Source: DASSBG01 sp035703755
Lineage (GTDB): Bacteria > Pseudomonadota > Gammaproteobacteria > Xanthomonadales > Rhodanobacteraceae
Assembly (NCBI GenBank): GCA_035703755.1
Contig: DASSXP010000304.1
Coordinates: 1-12,751 of the forward strand
Length of the DNA: 12,751 bases
Direction of reading: 5' to 3'
The translations under genes were made by a program, and so were the position numbers. Positions 5,800-12,751 of the stretch are shown here, piece after piece. The notes under the pieces are model-generated. The model was given only the letters and a program-made list of their open reading frames with translations, was not told the DNA's origin and did not search any database. Position 1 is the first letter of the stretch. Each line of letters opens with the position of its first letter.

Positions 5800-8199
5800 A
5801 TGGTCGAGCTTCGCCTGACGTCTGTTTCCCTCGCCTGCCTGCTGGCGCTGGCCGCCTCTGGCGCTGCGGCGCAATCCGCTGACACGGGCGGCAGCAACAA
5901 ACCCAAGTCCGGGCAACCGTCCGAATTGCAAGCCGTAGTGGTCACCGGCACCCGCAGCTTTGATCGCACCGCGGCCGACTCGCTGGCCCCGATTGACGTG
6001 CTCTCTCCAGCCGACATCCAGGCCACCGGTGCCACCGATCTCGCCAGCGCACTGCGCGTGCTGCTACCCTCGTTCAACTTCCCGCAACCCTCGGTGACCG
6101 ATGCCACCGATGCCACCATGCCGGCGCAGCTGCGTGGCCTGGCCCCGGATCAGACGCTGGTGCTGATCAACGGCAAGCGCCAACACACCACCTCCATCGT
6201 CAACGTCAACGGTTCGCTCGGCCGCGGTTCCTCACCGGTGGACTTGAACGCGATCCCGGTGGCCGCCATCGACCATATTGAAGTGCTGCGTGATGGCGCC
6301 GCCGCGCAATACGGCTCCGATGCCATCGCCGGCGTCATCAACATCATCTTGAAGGGCGGTTCACAACACGGCGCGGCCAACCTGACCGGCGGCCAATACG
6401 ACACCGGCGACGGCGGCACCTGGCACGCCGGCGCCGATGCCGGGCTCGCCATCGGCGATGCCGGCTGGATGCATTTCGCCATCAATGCCATGCGCCAGCA
6501 GGCCACCAATCGCGCCGGCCCCGATTTGCGCTATCCCGCCGACCCCAGTTATGGCGACGTCACCTTCCACTACGGCCTGCCGAACACCACGGCCCAGCAG
6601 GGCGCCGTCAACCTGCAATACACCTTCAGCCCACAGGCCGAGCTGTACGGCTTTGCCACCGTCAATCGTCGCCGCGTGCATGCGGGGGGCTTCTTCCGCT
6701 CGCTGTCCACCTATGCCACGAGCCAGCCGGATGCCGCCGGGGTATACCCAGACGGCTACCTGCCGATCGAGAACAGCAGCATCCGTGACGATTCCGAGGT
6801 GCTGGGCATACGCGGAGAAGTGGCCGGCTGGCGCTACGACCTCAGCTACAACGCCGGCGGCAATCACTGGAAACTGCGCACCAGCGACACCTACAACTAT
6901 TCGCTCGGCGCGGCCTCGCCCACGGACTTCGACATCGGCAGCCTCAGCAACCGCCAGGACGTCGTCAACGCCGACTTCAGCCGCAATTTCACCCTGGGTG
7001 ACAACGTGCCCCTGACGGTCGCCTTCGGGCTGGAGCACCGCAATGAGAAGTTCGGCATCAAGGAAGGCGATCCGGCCTCGTACTTTGGCGCCGGCGCCCA
7101 GGTCTATCCCGGCTACCAGCCGGGCGATGCCGGCGACTATTCGCGCCACAACGAAGCGGCTTACATCGATCTGGAAAGCGACATCACCGAACGCTTTTCG
7201 GCCGGGCTCGCGGCGCGCCACGAGCGCTACAGCGACTTCGGCAACACCAATTCCTGGAAAGGCTCGGCGCGCTTCGCCGTCACCGATGCGGTCGCCTTGC
7301 GTGGCACCGTGTCCACGGGCTTCCGCGCACCGTCCCTGCAACAGGAGTTCTATTCCTCCACCGCAATCAACTTCGTCGCCGATGGCACCGGCAACCTGAT
7401 TCCCTACACCATCCGCACCTTCCCGGTCAGCGACCCGGCGGCGGTGGCGCTCGGCGCACAGCCGTTGCGGCCGGAGAAGTCACGCAACTACAGCCTCGGT
7501 CTGGTGCTGACGCCCGCCAACGGCCTGTACGCAACACTGGATTTGTACCAGGTCGACGTCGATCACCGCATCATCCTGTCGGGCAACCTGGTCGGTACCG
7601 CCGTCGAGACTTACCTGACCTCGGTCGGCATCCCGTTCGTCAGCGGTGGCCGGTTCTTCACCAACGCGGTCGACACCCGCACCCGCGGCGCCGATCTGGT
7701 GCTGACGTGGCCGGTCGAAGTCGGCACCGGCACAATGAAGTTCACCGGCGGCCTCAACTGGAACAAAACCGAGATCGAGTCGGTCGCGCCCAACCCGCCG
7801 CAGCTCGGCCTCGCCGGCCTGACCTTGCCGATCATCGACCGCGCCGAAACCGGTCGCATCACCGTCGGCACGCCACGCACCAAGGCCTTCATCGCCGACG
7901 ACTGGACCATGGGCAATTGGGACTTCCACGGCCAAGTCACCCGCTACGGCGAATGGACTACCTACAGCTCCAACCCGGCCAACGACCAGACGTTCGCCGC
8001 CCGTTATCTGCTCGACCTCTCCGCCAGCCGTGATTTCGGCCATTGGCGCGCCACCCTGGGCGGCAACAACATCACCAACACCTACCCGGAAAAGAACTCG
8101 CCCGCCAACAACTACCACGGCATCCTGGTGCACCCACTGACCTCGCCATTCGGCTTCAGCGGCGCCTACTACTACGCCAGCTTGTCCACGCGCTGGTAA
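5800..8199 (+). CDS. TonB-dependent outer-membrane receptor, substrate unknown
   Basis: A 799-residue outer-membrane receptor. The ATG at 5800 has GGGAG seven bases upstream and begins a signal peptide, MVELRLTSVSLACLLALAAS, with likely cleavage at GAAA-Q (24/25). The TonB-box region is LQAVVVTGTR (43-52). The plug domain (about 58-187) shows SPADIQATGATDLASALR, QLRGLAPDQTLVLINGKR, VDLNAIPVAAIDHIEVLRDG and AAQYGSDAIAGVINIILK. The rest is a 22-strand-type barrel with GTVSTGFRAPSLQQEFYS and a LRPEKSRNYSLGL segment, ending YYASLSTRW with a C-terminal aromatic residue suited to BAM-mediated insertion. Length and motifs fit the large family of 'iron complex' or general TonB-dependent receptors. 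No extracytoplasmic signalling domain precedes the plug, so FecA-like sigma/anti-sigma control is unlikely. Neighbours give no clear substrate: fmdB diverges upstream, and ybaL follows after a hairpin. Confidence 0.93.
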   Translation: MVELRLTSVSLACLLALAASGAAAQSADTGGSNKPKSGQPSELQAVVVTGTRSFDRTAADSLAPIDVLSPADIQATGATDLASALRVLLPSFNFPQPSVTDATDATMPAQLRGLAPDQTLVLINGKRQHTTSIVNVNGSLGRGSSPVDLNAIPVAAIDHIEVLRDGAAAQYGSDAIAGVINIILKGGSQHGAANLTGGQYDTGDGGTWHAGADAGLAIGDAGWMHFAINAMRQQATNRAGPDLRYPADPSYGDVTFHYGLPNTTAQQGAVNLQYTFSPQAELYGFATVNRRRVHAGGFFRSLSTYATSQPDAAGVYPDGYLPIENSSIRDDSEVLGIRGEVAGWRYDLSYNAGGNHWKLRTSDTYNYSLGAASPTDFDIGSLSNRQDVVNADFSRNFTLGDNVPLTVAFGLEHRNEKFGIKEGDPASYFGAGAQVYPGYQPGDAGDYSRHNEAAYIDLESDITERFSAGLAARHERYSDFGNTNSWKGSARFAVTDAVALRGTVSTGFRAPSLQQEFYSSTAINFVADGTGNLIPYTIRTFPVSDPAAVALGAQPLRPEKSRNYSLGLVLTPANGLYATLDLYQVDVDHRIILSGNLVGTAVETYLTSVGIPFVSGGRFFTNAVDTRTRGADLVLTWPVEVGTGTMKFTGGLNWNKTEIESVAPNPPQLGLAGLTLPIIDRAETGRITVGTPRTKAFIADDWTMGNWDFHGQVTRYGEWTTYSSNPANDQTFAARYLLDLSASRDFGHWRATLGGNNITNTYPEKNSPANNYHGILVHPLTSPFGFSGAYYYASLSTRW

Positions 8200-8210
8200 G
8201 GCGGCTGTAC

Positions 8211-8244
8211 CGGCAGCGGCCCGGCCTTCGCCCGACCGCTGCCG
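8211..8244 (+). terminator. Hairpin after the TonB-dependent receptor gene
   Basis: CGGCAGCGG (8211-8219) pairs perfectly with CCGCTGCCG (8236-8244), a 9-bp GC-rich stem with a 16-base loop, starting 12 bases after the receptor stop codon. No U run follows, so it may slow or stabilise the transcript end instead of acting as a classical intrinsic terminator. It separates the receptor gene from ybaL. Confidence 0.45.
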
Positions 8245-8314
8245 CCGGCTGTCATGCCGCATGCATGGTTCATCCGCTATCGTTCGGGTCACGGCTCCCA
8301 ACAGCGAAGCGCGC

Positions 8315-10030
8315 ATGCCACACCACACCTCCCTGATCACCATTCTCTGCGTCGGCTTCGTGCTGGCATTCGTGCTCGGCATGGCGGCGCAACGCCTGAA
8401 GTTGTCACCGCTGGTCGGCTACCTGATCGCCGGCATTCTTGCCGGCCCATTCACCCCCGGCTTCGTCGGCGACCAGACGCTGGCGCCGCAATTGGCCGAA
8501 ATCGGCGTGATCTTGCTGATGTTCGGCGTCGGCTTGCATTTCTCGATGAAGGACCTGATGGCGGTCCGCAAGATCGCCATCCCCGGCGCCCTGGCACAAA
8601 TCAGCGCCGCCACCGTGCTCGGCTGGCTGCTGTCGCTGTTGCTTGGCTGGAGCACACTCGAAGGCATCGTCTTCGGCTTCTCGCTGGCCACCGCCAGCAC
8701 GGTGGTGCTGCTGCGGGCGATGGAAGACCGTCGCCTGCTCGACACGCAGCGCGGCCGCATTGCCGTCGGCTGGTTGATCGTCGAGGACCTGGCCTGCGTG
8801 CTGGCGCTGGTGTTGATGCCGCTGCTCGCGGACATCACCGTGGGTGGCGTCGACATGTCGCTGCCACAAGTGCTGGCAAAAGTGGCTGCCACCTTGCTCA
8901 AGGTGGCGCTGTTCGTGGCCGTGATGCTGGTCGCCGGCAAGCGCCTGATTCCCTGGTTGCTGGAGCGCACCGCGGGCACCGGCTCGCGTGAGTTGTTCAC
9001 CCTGTCGGTGCTTGCCATCGCGATGGGCGTCGCCGTGGGTTCGGCCGAGTTGTTCGGGGTGTCGTTCGCGCTCGGCGCATTCTTCGCCGGCATGCTGCTC
9101 AACGAATCGGAATTGAGCCACAAGGCAGCGCAGGATTCCCTACCCCTGCGCGACGCTTTTGCGGTGCTTTTTTTCGTCTCGGTCGGCATGATGTTCGACC
9201 CGGCCATCCTGCTGCGCGAACCGCTGCTGATTGTGGCCACGGCACTGATCATCCTGCTCGGAAAATCGTTGGCCGCCTACGCCATCGTCAAGGGCTTCGG
9301 CTACGCCAAGGGCACCGCGCTGACGATTTCCGCCAGTCTGGCGCAGATCGGCGAGTTCGCCTTCATCATTGCCGGCCTGGGCGTGACCCTCGGCATCCTG
9401 CCCGCACGCGGCCTGGACCTGGTGCTGGCGGGCTCCCTGATCTCCATCCTGCTGAACCCGCTCACATTCAGCCTGGTCGATCGCTGGCATGCACGACAGG
9501 ACGCACGGGCAGCCGCACAGGCGCGACAAGAGGACGCCGACTTGCATGCGGCCGACAGCGCCGCTCACCACATTCCCGACGACCTGACCGACCACACCAT
9601 CGTGGTGGGCTACGGCCGCGTCGGCACGCAGCTTGCCGACTTGCTGCGCAAAAACGCGATTCCGGTCGTCGTGTGCGAAGCCGATGCCGATGCGACCGAA
9701 CGCGCCCGCGCGGACGGTTTTCCCACCGTCTGGGGCAACATCGCCGCCGAAGCCGTGTTGGCCGAAACCCGACCGGAACACGCCAAGCTGGCGGCCTTCG
9801 CCATTCCGCAAGCACTGGAAGCCGGTGAAGCCATCGCCAGACTGAAGGCCCAGTACCCGAGCATGACGGTGCTGGCACGCGCCCACAGCGATGCCGAAAT
9901 GCGTCACCTGCACGAGCGCGGCGCCGATGGCGCGGTACTGGCCGAACGCGAACTGGCCTTTGCCTTGGCGGAAATGGCCATGGCCTCCCCCGGCTTGCGA
10001 CCGAGCCACAGCGTCGCGGCGGCTGGCTGA
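8315..10030 (+). CDS. ybaL: YbaL-type monovalent cation:proton antiporter (CPA2/Kef family) with RCK_N domain
   Basis: A 571-residue inner-membrane protein, close in length and motif order to E. coli YbaL (558). Residues 1-390 form the CPA2 transporter domain with about a dozen hydrophobic segments: SPLVGYLIAGILAGPFTPGF (31-50), LMFGVGLHFS, GFSLATASTVVLLRA, WLIVEDL (the acidic pair E157-D158 lies in the presumed ion path), VSFALGAFFAGMLLNESELS, and RDAFAVLFFVSVGMMFDP. A cytoplasmic linker rich in Ala, Arg and Gln (393-415) leads to an RCK_N nucleotide-binding domain, VVGYGRVGTQLADLLR (430-445), with acidic residues at the end of the second strand (CEAD). It is expected to exchange K+ or Na+ for protons and to be gated by a nucleotide or metabolite; the ion is not determined by sequence. 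The ATG at 8315 aligns with the family start, though its ribosome binding site is weak. It converges on the cobalamin operon with a 32-base gap. Confidence 0.93.
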   Translation: MPHHTSLITILCVGFVLAFVLGMAAQRLKLSPLVGYLIAGILAGPFTPGFVGDQTLAPQLAEIGVILLMFGVGLHFSMKDLMAVRKIAIPGALAQISAATVLGWLLSLLLGWSTLEGIVFGFSLATASTVVLLRAMEDRRLLDTQRGRIAVGWLIVEDLACVLALVLMPLLADITVGGVDMSLPQVLAKVAATLLKVALFVAVMLVAGKRLIPWLLERTAGTGSRELFTLSVLAIAMGVAVGSAELFGVSFALGAFFAGMLLNESELSHKAAQDSLPLRDAFAVLFFVSVGMMFDPAILLREPLLIVATALIILLGKSLAAYAIVKGFGYAKGTALTISASLAQIGEFAFIIAGLGVTLGILPARGLDLVLAGSLISILLNPLTFSLVDRWHARQDARAAAQARQEDADLHAADSAAHHIPDDLTDHTIVVGYGRVGTQLADLLRKNAIPVVVCEADADATERARADGFPTVWGNIAAEAVLAETRPEHAKLAAFAIPQALEAGEAIARLKAQYPSMTVLARAHSDAEMRHLHERGADGAVLAERELAFALAEMAMASPGLRPSHSVAAAG

Positions 10031-10032
10031 CC

Positions 10033-10050
10033 GCGCGGCTCAATCCGCGC
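10033..10050. terminator. Short GC hairpin between convergent ybaL and btuF-like genes
   Basis: GCGCGG (10033-10038) and CCGCGC (10045-10050) form a 6-bp stem with a 6-base loop in the 32-base gap between two convergent stop codons. It could end transcripts from both sides, but neither side has a T run. Confidence 0.35.
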
Positions 10051-10062
10051 CACCGCGCCGGT

Positions 10063-11043
10063 TCAAACCGATGCCGGCACCCACGCCGTGCCGCGATGCC
10101 CGAAGTCGCAGCACCCCGGATGGAGGATTTCAGCGACGATTTCCGCCGATTCCACCAATCGCGGCCCCGGCCGGTTGAAGTAGTGCACGCCGTCGATCAG
10201 GTACACGGCGCCGTTGTCGACCGCGCGCAAGCCGCTCCACAGCGGATGGGCGGCCAGTTCCGCCAACGCCGCCGCGCCCTGTTCCAGGGTGAAGCCGCAA
10301 GGTGTCAGCAAAATCACGTCGGGATCGGCGGCGGCAACCTGCTCCATCTCGATACAGGCGGAATGCTCGCCGGCCACACCGATGCGATTGTGGCCCCCGG
10401 CGGCTTCGATCAACTCCGGCATCCAGTTGCCGGCCGCCATCAGCGGATTGGTCCATTCCAGTGTCACCACACTCGGGCGCTCACGCCCGCGCGTCGCTGT
10501 CGTGAGCGCAGCCAGCCGTGTCTGCAAGGATGTGACCAGTTCCACGCCCCGTGCGGCAACACCCAGCGCGGTCGCAACCCGACCGATGGCCTGCCACACC
10601 TGACCAAGATCCTCGGGCTCGACCGCCAGCACCTCGGGGCGGACAGCCGCCGCCGGCCAGGCTTCGATTGCCGCCTGCAAATCCCCCGGCGTTACCGCGC
10701 ACACCGCGCATTGGGTCTGCGTGAGTATGAAGTTCGGCGCCAGCGTCCATAGCGATTCGGCATCGACTTCGTACATCGCCTGCCCGGCCGCCAGCAAGGC
10801 ATTGACCCGCTGATGGATCATGCCGGCACTGCCGCCGGGTTCGAGGCGCGACGCGCTCAAGGCCGGCAGCCCCGCCACCCACGGCGGGAAATCGCATTGG
10901 TGGGAACGCCCCACCAGCTTGTCGCCGAGACCCAGCGCCACCACGATTTCGGTGATGCTGGGCAGCAAGGACACGATGCGTGGCGCCGGCACCGTTGTCG
11001 GCTCGCCTGCCCCGATTGCACAAGATTGGGTGGAAACTGCCAT
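10063..11043 (-). CDS. BtuF-like cobalamin-binding protein without signal peptide
   Basis: A 326-residue protein of the class III substrate-binding fold (BtuF/FhuD-like, COG0614). The first lobe opens with RIVSLLPSITEIVVALGLGDKLVG, then RSHQCDFP; the segment LTQTQCAVCAV (Cys112, Cys115) and the C-terminal YFNRPGPRLVESAEIVAEIL are typical of proteins annotated as cobalamin-binding. The long bridging helix lies near 142-185. The ATG at 11043 has GGGAG ten bases upstream. No start in the open frame gives a credible signal peptide: residues 1-20 (MAVSTQSCAIGAGEPTTVPA) have neither a basic N-region nor a hydrophobic core. A cytoplasmic location is therefore inferred, unlike classical periplasmic BtuF. 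It is the third gene of the btuB operon, 67 bases after the BtuM-like gene, and no btuC or btuD is seen. The role could be B12 delivery, storage or sensing. Two adjacent cysteines (311-312) sit near the C-terminus. Confidence 0.85.
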   Translation of the reverse strand: MAVSTQSCAIGAGEPTTVPAPRIVSLLPSITEIVVALGLGDKLVGRSHQCDFPPWVAGLPALSASRLEPGGSAGMIHQRVNALLAAGQAMYEVDAESLWTLAPNFILTQTQCAVCAVTPGDLQAAIEAWPAAAVRPEVLAVEPEDLGQVWQAIGRVATALGVAARGVELVTSLQTRLAALTTATRGRERPSVVTLEWTNPLMAAGNWMPELIEAAGGHNRIGVAGEHSACIEMEQVAAADPDVILLTPCGFTLEQGAAALAELAAHPLWSGLRAVDNGAVYLIDGVHYFNRPGPRLVESAEIVAEILHPGCCDFGHRGTAWVPASV

Positions 11044-11110
11044 CAGTCGAGATCTCCCGGGCATCCAACCCGGATCGGCAAGACGCCGTCCCTGGCGCTG
11101 CCGCTCCAAA

Positions 11111-11674
11111 TCAATGCGCGCGCTGCGCAAGACGCACGCGGTTGAGGCGCTGCCAGGCTTCATGCGCCAGCAAGACGGCACCCACGTAAGCCACCGTGGT
11201 ACCAACGAAAAGCGGCGCCCAGTGCGCGTAATTGGCCAGCCAGCCACTGACGCTGGTGGCGGGGAAGAAACCGCTGAGAAAGTAGAACGAACCGTTGGTC
11301 AGCGCGAATGCGGCCACCGTCGCCAGCAACGCCACACCGATCAGCGCGACGCGTGACAAGCCGTGCATGGCGCTGCGGCAACCGACGTACCACAGTGCCG
11401 CGTAGGCAATCGGCTCGAAAATCGAGGCCCGCGTGATCAGGCTGGCCGGTATCCACCCCAGCGCGATCGAGGTCGCATCGATGCCCGCTGCCAGCAGCAA
11501 AAAGCCCGCCAGCCATGCGCGGCGACGCAGATAGATGCCGCCCAGAAACATCACCGCCATCGTGGCGTTGGCGCAGACGGTGGAAAGTTCGAAGTAAACG
11601 CAGCGGGTGAAGAACATCGCTGCCGCCAGTGCCAGTGCCACGATCGCGGCCTGCTTGCCGGTCAATTCCTGCAT
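11111..11674 (-). CDS. BtuM-like membrane protein, putative cobalamin transporter (S-component type)
   Basis: A 187-residue integral membrane protein with about six hydrophobic segments (near 8-24, 37-48, 54-75, 83-98, 106-127 and 155-172), the size and topology of BtuM, the solitary ECF-type S-component for vitamin B12 characterised from Thiobacillus denitrificans. Family-like points are FLGGIYLRR after helix 2, AYAALW in helix 4, and TNGSFYFLSGFFP before the last helix. The position between btuB and a cobalamin-binding protein supports this strongly. It is not a confirmed hit: the assignment rests on context and remembered motifs. BtuM uses a conserved cysteine to bind cobalt; here cysteines are at 25, 34 and 99, none clearly at the expected loop. 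The ATG at 11674 has GGAG eight bases upstream, whereas an in-frame ATG at 11704 has none. The gap to the btuB stop codon is 43 bases, so the genes are probably co-transcribed. Confidence 0.65.
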   Translation of the reverse strand: MQELTGKQAAIVALALAAAMFFTRCVYFELSTVCANATMAVMFLGGIYLRRRAWLAGFLLLAAGIDATSIALGWIPASLITRASIFEPIAYAALWYVGCRSAMHGLSRVALIGVALLATVAAFALTNGSFYFLSGFFPATSVSGWLANYAHWAPLFVGTTVAYVGAVLLAHEAWQRLNRVRLAQRAH

Positions 11675-11717
11675 GTCAGTGCTCCGGTTGGGGTTTGGGT
11701 GCATCGAGAAACAGCGT

Positions 11718-12751
11718 TCAATCGCGCGGCTGCCAGTTCAGCGTCAGCATGAAGTTGCGGCCGGGCTGATTGAAGTACCAGGCGGTCTCGTAGCGCTTGT
11801 CGAAGGCATTGTTCAAGGCCAGATCGAGATGCCAGGCGGGCGCAAGCTGCCAGCCGCCACGCAGGTTCAGCAGGCCGTAACCACCCAGTGGATGCTGGTT
11901 GCCGATGTCATCGAAGCGACGCCCAGCCACTTGCCAACTGGCGCCCACGCTGAAGGCGCCGAAGCGGCGATCCGCGTCGAAATGCGCGCTGCGCTCGGCC
12001 CGGCGCGGCAAGGTGTGGCCACGATTGGCGCCGCCCGGCGTGCGGTCGTGCGCCTGCATCAGGGTAGCGGTGGCGCTCAGGTTCCAATCCGCCAGTTTGG
12101 TGCCGATGACGCCTTCCAGACCGGTGATGCGCGCGCGACCGATATTGCCGGGACTGTAGGTGGCGGCGTTGAACTCGATCAGGTTCTTGATCTCGTTGCG
12201 GTAGGCTTCCAGCGACCAGCGGCCCCACGCCGGCGTGCCGCGCAGACCCAGTTGCAGGTTGCGCGACGACTCCGGCTTCAGCGTCGCGGTGCCGTAGCCG
12301 GGGAAATACAGGTCATTGAAGCTCGGCGCGCGGAAGGCCGTGCCGTAGTTGGCGGTCAATCGCAAGGTCTCCGTCAGCTCCCAACCCCACAGCAGGCTGC
12401 CGGTGGTGCGGTCGCCAAACTGGCTGTTGTCATCGCGTCGCAGATTGGCCTGCACGGACTGCGCGCCGAAACTCGCCTGCCACTGCGCGTATGCACCGCG
12501 GATGATGCGTCCGGTCACGGCGTAGTCGAGATTGCTCAACAGCGATTGCTTTTCCCAGTCGTAACCCACGCTCAGCAAGCCCGTGCCCACGCCGATATCC
12601 GCTTGCAGCCCGCCGACGGAACGCCGGCTGTTGAAATGACCGGTGACCGCACCGTCCAGCACGTTGTTGGTGAAGTCGGTGTTGGAACCCGCGCGCAGGG
12701 TCAACTTGACCCGCTGACTGAGCGCGTAGTGCAGCTGGCCACCGACGGTCT
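11718..12751 (-). CDS. btuB: TonB-dependent vitamin B12 receptor BtuB, C-terminal part (5' end beyond window)
   Basis: About 344 C-terminal residues of a TonB-dependent outer-membrane barrel are present; the frame is open to the right edge, so the signal peptide, TonB box and plug lie outside. Alternating short strands (QANLRRDDNSQFGDRTTGSL, LLWGWELTETLRLTANYG) and the barrel signature GTAFRAPSFNDLYFPGYG followed by LKPESSRNLQLGL fit the cobalamin receptor group (COG4206). The end, NNAFDKRYETAWYFNQPGR then NFMLTLNW, is the usual last strands, here with four extra residues (QPRD) after the terminal aromatic. The substrate call rests on this family likeness together with the following BtuM-like and BtuF-like genes. 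In such operons a cobalamin riboswitch usually precedes btuB; here that region is outside the window and cannot be checked. Confidence 0.83.
   Translation of the reverse strand, partial: TVGGQLHYALSQRVKLTLRAGSNTDFTNNVLDGAVTGHFNSRRSVGGLQADIGVGTGLLSVGYDWEKQSLLSNLDYAVTGRIIRGAYAQWQASFGAQSVQANLRRDDNSQFGDRTTGSLLWGWELTETLRLTANYGTAFRAPSFNDLYFPGYGTATLKPESSRNLQLGLRGTPAWGRWSLEAYRNEIKNLIEFNAATYSPGNIGRARITGLEGVIGTKLADWNLSATATLMQAHDRTPGGANRGHTLPRRAERSAHFDADRRFGAFSVGASWQVAGRRFDDIGNQHPLGGYGLLNLRGGWQLAPAWHLDLALNNAFDKRYETAWYFNQPGRNFMLTLNWQPRD

Noticed and set aside
6361..8382. Long minus-strand open frames opposite the TonB-dependent receptor
   Set aside because: They show no domain or start signal, and the receptor on the plus strand explains the coding signal fully.
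11044..11247. N-terminal extension of the BtuF-like protein to the ATG at 11247
   Set aside because: It would overlap the BtuM-like gene by more than 130 bases, gives no signal peptide, and the ATG at 11043 has a good ribosome binding site directly before the conserved domain.

Overview
The window reads as chromosome of a GC-rich gammaproteobacterium, most likely Xanthomonadales/Lysobacterales (Rhodanobacter/Lysobacter-like). This rests on the type of aspartyl-tRNA synthetase and YebC, the aspS/yebC/ruvC housekeeping cluster, several TonB-dependent receptors, and a beta-helix exoprotein with the short '-IFxxGFD' tail that I associate with this order. Taxonomy is inference. No tRNA, rRNA, CRISPR array, insertion sequence or integrase was seen, and no stretch over 300 bases lacks a gene.

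Left part, minus strand, positions 1-3508: a housekeeping run read right to left, aspS (aspartyl-tRNA synthetase), a small alpha/beta hydrolase overlapping the aspS stop codon, yebC (YebC/PmpR family), and the first 63 codons of ruvC (Holliday-junction resolvase), which leaves the window. The striking point is that aspS, normally essential and otherwise complete with all class II motifs, carries an in-frame amber TAG at codon 67 (3308-3310) where relatives have an aromatic residue.

Middle, 3509-5676: a secreted right-handed beta-helix protein on the plus strand sits between aspS and the small zinc-ribbon gene fmdB (minus strand), breaking the fmdB-aspS adjacency common in proteobacteria. fmdB is divergent from an orphan TonB-dependent receptor (5800-8199). 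The 123-base region between them holds short perfect dyads. After a strong hairpin comes ybaL, a Kef-type cation/proton antiporter with a cytoplasmic RCK_N domain.

Right part, 10063-12751, minus strand: a cobalamin uptake operon with btuB (outer-membrane receptor, 5' end outside the window), a BtuM-like six-helix membrane protein, and a BtuF-like cobalamin-binding protein without a signal peptide. No BtuC or BtuD is visible. The layout suggests B12 crosses the outer membrane by BtuB and the inner membrane by a solitary S-component-like protein, with the BtuF-like protein possibly acting on the cytoplasmic side. That last step is inference.
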